Shown piece by piece: positions 56,340 through 64,000 of a stretch of 64,000 nucleotides of DNA. The position numbers and the translations under genes were made by a program. Origin of the DNA: Bactrocera neohumeralis (Eukaryota > Arthropoda > Insecta > Diptera > Tephritidae); NCBI RefSeq assembly GCF_024586455.1, contig NC_065922.1, positions 11,714,089-11,778,088 of the forward strand, in the 5' to 3' direction. Each line of letters starts with the position of its first letter. Positions within the stretch are counted from its first letter, which is position 1. Under the pieces are notes generated by a model. It was not told the origin of the DNA, ran no database searches, and saw only the letters and a program-made list of their open reading frames with translations.

Positions 56340-57170
56340 GTTCGTATTCGCAGCACCATCACACATCTTAAGACCGAGTATGCATTATTGAATAATATTC
56401 GAACGAATATAACATGTCCAGCACGCAGTGAAGAAAATATAGCAGCCGTAGCTGAGAGTGTACCGTGGGGTGTCGATTCGGCGCCGTTTTCAATGGGTAT
56501 GTAAACATAAAACTCGCGTTTTGGAGGAAGAGCAACCTGAAGAGTTTCAAGAGCTGCCATTTCATCCAAAAAAACCTCAATCGATCTTCAAAAGTGATGC
56601 CGGTGAGAACGTAACCGTCAATGGCGACCGTTATCGAGTTGTGATAACCGACTATATGATGCCTGAAATTGAAGCTCGTGATCTCGGCGACATTTGGTTT
56701 CAACAAGACGGCGCCACTTCCCACTTCGCATCAATCAATGGATTTATTGAGCGAACACTTTGGTGAGCAGATAATTTCAGGTTTTTAGCCGGACAATTGG
56801 GCGCCAAGATCTTGAGATATCACAGTGTTAGACGTTTTCGTGTGAGGATATGGTATGTATGGTATAAAAAGTGAAATATGGGGATATGGTATATAAAGCC
56901 TAAAGTCTATGCGCACAATCCCGCTTCGCTTCAGGTCTTGGAGCAAAATATCACGCATGTGATTCGCCAGTTAGCAGTCGAAATACTACAACGAGTCATC
57001 GAAAATTGGACTCAAAGGATGGACCATCTAAGACGTAGCGACAGCCAACATTCGAAAGAGATAATCTTCAAAAAATAAATGCCAAGAAGGTTCTTTCGAA
57101 TGATAATAAACATTTCCTATTTAATGTGAAGTTTTTGTGTGTTTTCTTTAAAATAATAAGGAACTTTGAA
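56340..57170 (+). mobile_element. Tc1/mariner-superfamily transposase relic
   Basis: Plus strand: ENIAAVAESV (56430-56460), EEQPEEFQELPFHPKKPQS (56530-56585), DAGENVTVNGDRYRVVITDY, MMPEIEARDLGDIWFQQDGA (second aspartate kept) and TSHFASINGFIERTL. After a stop and a short duplication near 56840-56890 (GGGGATATGGTAT) come PKVYAHNPASLQVLEQNIT, VIRQLAVEILQRVIENWTQR and KEIIFKK. The third catalytic block is degraded. The 3' tail is shared with the copy at 20090. Confidence 0.88.
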
Positions 57171-57189
57171 TGGATCACACCTTAGAAAT

Positions 57190-57430
57190 TTTCAACGAGA
57201 AGAGTTGAGTAGATACCGTCTGTGTGTATATGTATGTATATCTATCAAAAGGAAATTTTTTATTTGACAAAATGTCTCCACGAAATTTGGCCTGGATTAT
57301 AACACGAGCCACTGCAACAATATTCCAAGAAATTGGTCAGTTCGAACTTCTATAGCATATAGCTGCCTTATAAACCGATCGATCACCATCAAGATACACA
57401 TTTTTTTATACCCTTCTATGCTCTAAAAAT
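57190..57430 (-). repeat. Partial copy of interspersed repeat family A (minus strand)
   Basis: GACAAAATGTCTCCACGAAA, TCTATAGCATATAGCTGCC and ACCATCAAGATACAC, then TTATACCCTTC, correspond to one reversed module and the 5' end. Confidence 0.65.
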
Positions 57431-58619
57431 GCATATTTTTTTATTTTTTATTATCAAACCCAATTCCACTTATATTAGAATTATAAATAGCGCTCACTGG
57501 CATTCTCCTTAGTATTCCAAACATTTCACTCCAGTCACATAGCAAATACCAGATTATCAAAATAATTACACGGCATTATCGCATTTCTCTTTGATTGACA
57601 TTGCTATGTGCTTAAGCGTTTTAAGTTAAACGGCATACACTCTAGGCCTACAATAACAACAACAATAAGCATTTGCCTAGCAGCCTTTGTGGCACTGCCT
57701 GCAACTGCAATTAAATGCTAAAATGGCAAATCGCCTGGCCAAAGTGTGCAATAAATGTTGGAATTACGCGGCCGCTCCACCATTCAGGCGCTTCGGCAAA
57801 GTGGCGCTTGTAGTTGGCATAATGCGCACTAACCAACTCAAATGGCTTCGCTTCAAATCGCCGGTGAGGCTAAGGAAAGTGCAGCAACAACAATTTGCAG
57901 CAACAAATAGGCAGCCGCACACACACACATCCACAACCATCGCCCATCCATCAACAACCTATTAAGCATACGCGAAGTCGTCGAGGTAGCGGCACAACAA
58001 CATTACAGCAACAACGTGTGTGGCACGTCCGCGCTGCCGCGAGCCCGCTGGCTGCCAGCTCGCCCATTCGGCCAGCGCCTGGTGGTGGTAACAGGGTGTA
58101 ATTAGAGGCTCTTATGTTGTCATCGCCATCGTATTTGATTATAGGTTTTCGCCACCAAACGAAATGTGCAGCGCAGCACCAAATGAGCAGAAGAAAAGCA
58201 AAGGCAAAAAGAGTGAAATAAAGTAAATATTAATTTAAAATTTCCCAGCGTGCCGCGTGAAGTGCAGCGAAATGAGTAAGTGCTTGGACAGGTGAAGGGA
58301 TCAAGGGGATGGTGGTGGTGTTGTAGTGGCGCAAGTGCATTGTGATTTGTTGGGTTAAGCGGGCTGGGTACCAACTAAGTATGCCCTCGGGCTTGTGGCT
58401 GCTTGGAGTCGGCTCCGAATGTGTGTGCTGGAAAATTTACTTAACTTCGGCCGGTAATTATGGGTGGAATGGGTAGCAGTCAGTCAACTGTGTGACAAAT
58501 ACTTGTTAATATACGCGCATAAATATATGCATATATGTATATACAGGTATGTGTAGCATGAAGGCGGTCCCCTAAGTACTTAATATACAAACAACGGAGG
58601 TATTCAGAAAACAAGAAAA
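57431..58619. other. Unique region with a G+C-richer core
   Basis: 57690-58110 is G+C- and CAA/CA-rich with a frame (57687-57965) that turns into HTHT/QQQ repeats. It is free of transposons and may be regulatory or part of a non-coding transcript. No gene identified. Confidence 0.4.
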
Positions 58620-59153
58620 AACGTTAACTTCGGTCGGCTGCAACGAAGCTAATATACCCTTCACAGGTGCATTTCTTTTAGTAACTATGTGTTCAGTTTG
58701 TATGGAAGCTATATGCTATAGTAAACCGATCTGAACAATTTTTTCGGAGATTATATTGTTGCCTTAGAAAATAATCTATACCAAATTTGGTGAAGATACA
58801 TTGTCAAATGTGAAAGTTTTCCATACAAGAACTTGATTCCGAGCGTTCAGTTTATATGGCAGCTATATGTTATAGTGGTCCGATATCGGCCGTCCCGACA
58901 AATGAGCAGCTTCTTGAAGAGAAAATGACGTTTGCAAAATTTCAAAAGGATATCTTAAAAACTGAGGGACTAGTTCGTATACATATACAGACAGACGGAC
59001 GGACGGACGGACAGACAGACGGACATGATTAAATCGACTCAGCTCAACATACTGATCATTTATATATATACATTATAGGGTCTCCGACGTTTCTTTCTGG
59101 GTGTTACAAACATCGTGACAAACTTAATATACCCTGTTCAGGGTATAAAAAGC
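58620..59153 (+). repeat. Interspersed repeat family A, two modules, best-preserved ends
   Basis: It starts GTTAACTTCGGTCGGCTGCA, then ATACCCTTCACAGGTGCA. Module starts at 58693 and 58847 are spaced 154 bp. The 3' part has AAACTGAGGGACTAGTTCGT, GACGGACGGACGGAC, TTCTGGGTGTTACAAAC and the terminal hairpin TATACCCT (59128-59135) / AGGGTATA (59140-59147) with a GTTC loop. Confidence 0.92.
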
Positions 59154-59164
59154 GATTCAACACA

Positions 59165-59470
59165 GTCTCTTTTTTTGGCTGGATACATTTAATCCAGTGT
59201 TGCTCCAATTTCTTAAACTTATATTAACCGTACGCTTTGTGAAGATCTTCAAAATTATGTCTCCGAGACGGCGACAACCTTGTCGTTCGTCACAAATTTT
59301 TACGGAAGTCATGAAAGGCCACTGTGGTTGAGGCAGCAGTTCATAGCAATTCGACCAATTCGGTTATGGCGGCGGTGAAAGTGTAACCCGGTGCGTTGTC
59401 ATGGTAAAAAATCAACTTCTTCTTAGCCAAATAGTGCGTTTTTCAGGTAGGCGGCGTAGAATTGGTCCAA
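59165..59470 (-). mobile_element. Mariner-type transposase C-terminal relic (minus strand)
   Basis: Minus strand: HYLAKKKLIFYHDNAPGYTF (the HDNAPxHT second-aspartate block), TAAITELVELL, a degraded HPPYSPD region, and KFKKLEQHWIKCI, matching the mariner C-terminal WxKCI motif. Confidence 0.6.
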
Positions 59471-59774
59471 CAAGAAGAGCACTCTCAGCGTTTTGCACTT
59501 CTCCAGATGGTCGATGTACTATACATTACAAAGTGTCAAAACGGGTGTTATCTCCTTTTCGATCAATGGAATTCGCTTTCGATGAATGGATGTGATACCC
59601 AGCTCAAAGTCGACTGTTTCGACTGCCCCTTGGTCTCTGGAACGTTCCATTGAATCGTTGTTTTGTTTAAGAAACGCTTTAATACAGCTGTGCAGTGGTC
59701 TCACGGTTGCAGATAATAATTCAGAGTGCGCAAATGCGGCACGCGTTGAGCCGGCAACTTACTCACGGGCAATA
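59471..59774. other. Unassigned, possibly the rest of the mariner relic
   Basis: No clear motif. Several short frames overlap on both strands. Confidence 0.35.
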
Positions 59775-61010
59775 TTTTACGCAGTATATGTCATTCGTGG
59801 TCCTGTACGAGGCCCACAGGATCAGATACCTCGCCCACCTTCAGACGTCGGCCAGGCGATATGAGATCGTGGACCTCTCTCTCTGGTTAATCTCCATAGT
59901 AGCCGTTTGCGGGACAGCTGTGTGTAGCCGACCTCTGGGATCTTTCTGCCTCTGAGATTTTTCCATTGGCTTCCGGTTGGTGGCTTTCCGTGCACCTTTC
60001 CACCATACTACTGCATCGTAGAGCATAATTGGTCTTACAATAGTTGTGTAGACCCAGTGCATGAGAGAGGGGAGAGTCCACAGGTTGTGCCGAACATCTT
60101 CCTACGCGGATAAAAAGCATTGCTAGCCTTCGTCACTCTTTCTCCCACATTGGGTTTCCACAGCTGTTTACTGTCCAAGACTACCCCAATGTACTTAGTA
60201 TGGTCCTTCCTTAGAGGAATTTTGTGCTTTCTTGTGAACACAAGCAGATTCGTTTTCTCCGGGTTCAATCCCAGATCCGCTTGCCACTATCTTAGGGGCT
60301 TTGCCGCACAAGTTCCTTAGTAGTTTATTCACCACTAATGTTCATAGAAGATATCCTTTCAAGTATCAAACCCAGCGCACAACCCTGTGTAGGGGATATT
60401 TCGCCTTCTCACTTTAGCTGGCCTTCGAACGGATGTTCTTAGGCTACCCAAAGGATACTTGGTCTAAAACCGGAAGTCGTAAGCTGCTTGAGCCATATGT
60501 AAAAGAGTCGTTCCTGGCCACTCCCAAGTGAACTTCTACACATGACACCATCCTCCAAGAAGAATGTTCATAGAAGCGGAGATATACCACCTTGCGGAGT
60601 ACCTCAACAGACTTCATTGGTCATTCTAGTCATTACACTCTGCTCTTATCTTCTGTGCTCTTAATCCAGCGTTGTATAGCCTAGACTGGATACTAAGATT
60701 ATATTCCGTAGAGCTGTTGAACGCTCCAGAAATGACCAGGAATGCTCCAAAAGCGTGTTCCATATATTTAAGAGCTCTTTTGATATTAAATACCTGTGTT
60801 TGGACTGCAGTCTCTAATGATCTGTCTTTCATATACACGTGTCGCGACTTGGACAAGCTTCTAAGAGACGCTGCGGCACTAATGTGTACGTCCAAGATTT
60901 TCTCTAACATTTTCAGCAGGAAGGAAGTTAAGCTTATTGACCTAAACTCTTTCGAGTAAGTTGGATTGTTTCTGTCTTCCGTATGGAAACTACCCAGCCT
61001 TTCTCAATGA
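59775..61010 (-). pseudogene. Non-LTR reverse transcriptase relic (minus strand)
   Basis: From the minus strand: HISAAASLRSLSKSRHVYMK and DRSLETAVQTQVFNIKRALK (60910-60770), YMEHAFGAFLVISGAFNSST (the FLDIxGAFN catalytic block, with the aspartate replaced by V), then a gap, NPEKTNLLVFTRKHKIPL (60220-60268), YIGVVLDSKQLWKPNVGERV (60140-60200), TKASNAFYPRRKMFGTTCGL and VYTTIVRPIMLYDAVVWW (60000-60050). It belongs to a family related to the relic at 46430-47000. Multiple frameshifts and a missing YADD block. Confidence 0.85.
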
Positions 61011-61799
61011 GTGTGGCTTATAGCTGTGTGGATGTCCTCCAACTCACTTTACAAAAACTTTCGACTTACTCTTTCTCACCTCCCACGCACTTCGCTGCCG
61101 AGAACAAAAAAAACAATATTTTCATGGGTATAATATATTGATAACAGTACTCGTACGCCAATAAATATTAAATAAATGCCGAATTTCATTTCCAAGAACT
61201 CATCTGTGATTCAAGTCGAAGAAAGCTTACACGCTTATAAGGGCAACGCGCGCTTACAGAGCGAACCGTAACGCAATCAATACACTCAGCTCACCAGTTC
61301 ACCAATTTCGATTTCAAACGTACAATTCACATGAATTACAACAACAGCAGAAACAATGAAAATCACAGAATCGATTGCCGAGCGAAACCGTCTTCACTTT
61401 ACACATTTTTAGGCAACAACAACAAAGCCACAAGCAAGAAAGCCGTAAAAGAAAAGACTCAAGGCACAAACTGCTGGCGATGGAGCCGCACAGAAGGCCT
61501 GTTGCTGCTTGTTGTTGTGTGTAATGCCGTCGCTGCTGTGCGACAATCGCGATTGCGCTGAAACAATGCGCCCCACGGCAGCCAATAAAAGCAACAAAAG
61601 CAGCGCAACGCAAAGTGAAGAATGAAAAAGTCCAACATTAAATCAATCATTGTGTGCTCCATGTCAACGGTGCATCGCGCTTTGCTGCACATTGCGTACG
61701 GCGTGCTGCGCAGCCGCAGAGATGCCGCACGAACGCACGTCCGTTAAGCGATTTGTGGTCACAAAGTCGTTTGATGGCTCGATGCCGGGTGGGAGCACG
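61011..61799. other. Unique region with a G+C-richer island
   Basis: 61180-61780 is CpG-richer than its surroundings and lacks transposon signatures. Low-complexity frames (CAACAA and GCTGTTG) run on both strands. Candidate regulatory DNA or distal non-coding exon. Confidence 0.35.
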
Positions 61800-64000
61800 C
61801 TGGAGGGGTTAAAGGAGTTGACGTGACGGGAGAAGAGAAATTAAAATGAAAAAGTAAAGCAGATAATGTCAACACAAAAGCGCCGCCGTTCGGCCTCCGG
61901 TTGGGCAGTGGCAAGGTTGGGCGAGGAAGTCAATATTTGACTGACGAGCTGAAGGTGGTGAAAGGCAGTGCAATGCTCAAAATTATTAAATTTATAGTGA
62001 GCACAATAGGTACTGTACCACTGAAGTTGAATGATAAGGAATTCATTTGGTCTAGAAATTTAAAAAAATCTAAATTTTTTTTTATATTTTCAAAGTTTAA
62101 CTATTCAAGAATATGTATGTATGTGTACAAGAGGATTTCAAAATTCAAATTATTTTCGAAGATATAGGCATTTTTCTGACCCGGCATCCAAACTGGTTCG
62201 GCCGGAACTAATCGAACAAAAGACTTTTCGCGAAACTTTAAACGCGTTTTTCTCAAAACTGACTTTTTCGGAACGATACCCACGATTTCTCAGGTTCTAC
62301 TGGACCGATTTACTTGAAATTTTTATAGAGTCTTCTTTATAGGCTTGTCTATAGTTGGAACTAGCCCCATCCCAAAATTTTTATTTTTATTATTTTTAAA
62401 AAATTCGAAATAGTCAGTAAAAGTGATCCAAAAAAACTTTTTTTTTCAGGCAGTCGCCATTTTGTGAAAAAAAAATTTTCCCACTTTTCCGTAGTTCCGG
62501 CCATTGCGACATTATTCTAGATTAATAATCTTTTTTTTTGGTTTCAGATAACTAGGAGGGTTGAAATAATGGGTATGGTCACGTGGAAATTTTTAGAGAC
62601 CCCCCACTTCGTCAGCTCATAATTTTTGAAATTTTTGACTTTTTTTAGTTTTTAATTTTTTTCTGTACTCTTCTATTAACAAATAACTAATAAAAAAATG
62701 GATAGTAAAAATATTATTTGCCTTTTTTTTACGACACTTTAAAAATTACCTGAAATTCATGCTTCCAGACCAGAATACCCCCTTAACATATTCGAAAGCT
62801 AACCTCATTTTTAGGCATTTTTTGCCTATTTAAGGAGCTGTCGAAAGGTACTAAAAGATCTTTATCTTTATTAAAACAAAAAAAAAAATAAAATAAAATA
62901 AACCAAATAGATTATAAAATTAAATTAAATTATATTATATTAAATTTCAAATCCGATACGATTGATAAATTTTATCTTATAGAAAGATAATATTTCTTAA
63001 GCATTTTGAATCGGAAATAATCGATAAAATCCGCTTCTCTTCTCATATACGAAATGTTGTATAGGTAATGCTGACCAGCTGTCATGCCATACATAGACCT
63101 ACTGGCCTTGGTAAAGTTATATAATTATGGTTTCAGTTGAAAGTTCATATCATCATCATATGTTCATGTCAAAATCGTAATATTTCAACAACGATCATTA
63201 CCGAATATAACCTCACTTTCACCCTCATAAGCGAAATTTTGTCGTACAAACTTTTGGAAATGATAAGATACTCTGCTAACTTGTATTGCTCAAAGATACC
63301 ATATCTGGTGATGTAACACTTTCCGAATTTTAATATGCTGCACGTGTGAAATCCAGACATCTCGCTAACTCGAATTTTTTCCAATTTTTTATACAAAACT
63401 GGTTCTTGTCTGCCTCTAGTTCATCGATTTATCTTAGTCTTGGTTCCACTTACATGAGTAGAGTCACGAGGTTCTGGCAGAAGATCTAAAAACTAAAATT
63501 CTGGCAAGAAGTTTGTGATAGGGACCATCTAAAATAGTATAGGAGACCGAAATTCGATCGGAATTAGGTGAAAATTCGGAAGAGCCATAAAAATGTTCTT
63601 TCAAAAAAAAAAAAAAACAAAAACCGGCAAAAAATGCGTTTCGAAACTTCTATTACTTCAACTTTTAATAGTTTGGTCATTTGAAGTCTGGTTACCACTG
63701 TTCTTCACTTAACACCCGAATATAGCTAATCGTTTAACTTAGTTTTAGTAACAGTAACACCAGAGCATTTAACAAAATAAATATAGTTAATTAAATAAAC
63801 TTATGAGTGAAGAATAGTAAAAAAATTCAACACAGTGAAAGTTTTCCACACGATTAGCTAAACAAGCTGAGCAGGCGTCAGTCATGCGTAGTTTTTCAAA
63901 GCCAAATCAAAAGGTTCACATTCCTAGCTTCGACTGTTCTAATCACATTTTGGAATATTCTGAGCCCGCCAAACAAGTTTAGGATTTTAGTTTCACCTTC
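61800..64000. other. AT-rich non-coding tail of the window
   Basis: Homopolymer A/T runs at 62430-62480, 62870-62895 and 63603-63617. No frame over 90 codons shows a domain. A possible interspersed repeat spans about 62150-62640 (TTTTTTTTTGGTTTCAG), not seen elsewhere in the window. A family B-like CACCCGAATATAGC remains near 63712. Confidence 0.4.

Overview
The window is dipteran nuclear DNA, most likely from a true fruit fly (Tephritidae). The evidence for an insect is one host gene with an insect-type split structure, abundant TACATA/TGTGTG/CAA microsatellites, and dense relics of mariner, Tc1 and non-LTR elements. The family-level placement is inference. No rRNA, tRNA, CRISPR array or prokaryotic operon structure was seen.

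The only host protein-coding gene I can support is mab-21 on the + strand. It has two coding exons (34388-35135 and 47478-47827) that join in phase 1 across a 12.3-kb intron to give a 365-residue Mab-21 family protein. The 5' leader lies upstream of 34388. The probable 3' UTR runs to AATAAA signals at 48907 or 49121 and contains a 90-bp perfect inverted repeat (48457-48546 / 48589-48678).

Most of the remaining 60 kb is mobile-element debris and lightly structured unique DNA. Left part (1-33000): a degenerate tandem array (584-1790), several transposase relics, a 5'-truncated non-LTR retrotransposon (15868-17572) nested inside a mariner (15165-18136), two TIR/foldback elements (18736-19195, 23417-23845), an R1-type reverse-transcriptase relic (24380-26028), a retrotransposon ORF1 relic (27885-28770), and Tc1 and mariner copies (31670-32973). 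The mab-21 intron holds at least ten more relics, including two mariners, a Tc1/mariner-like element with an internal deletion, RNase H and RT relics, and two interspersed-repeat families. Right part (49300-64000): more copies of the same repeats, a long foldback element with internal tandem repeats (50764-51729), a second nested mariner/retroelement pair (52147-52605), and RT and RNase H relics.

Three repeat families recur across the window and are the most unusual content. Family A is an interspersed element with tandem modules of 154 bp whose number differs between copies, and a hairpin at its 3' end. Family B is a second interspersed repeat, also with a 3' terminal hairpin. The third is a non-LTR family whose 3' end keeps a small stem with a GUAA loop in most copies. 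No transposase or RT reading frame in the window looks intact, so every mobile element here appears to be a relic or non-autonomous.
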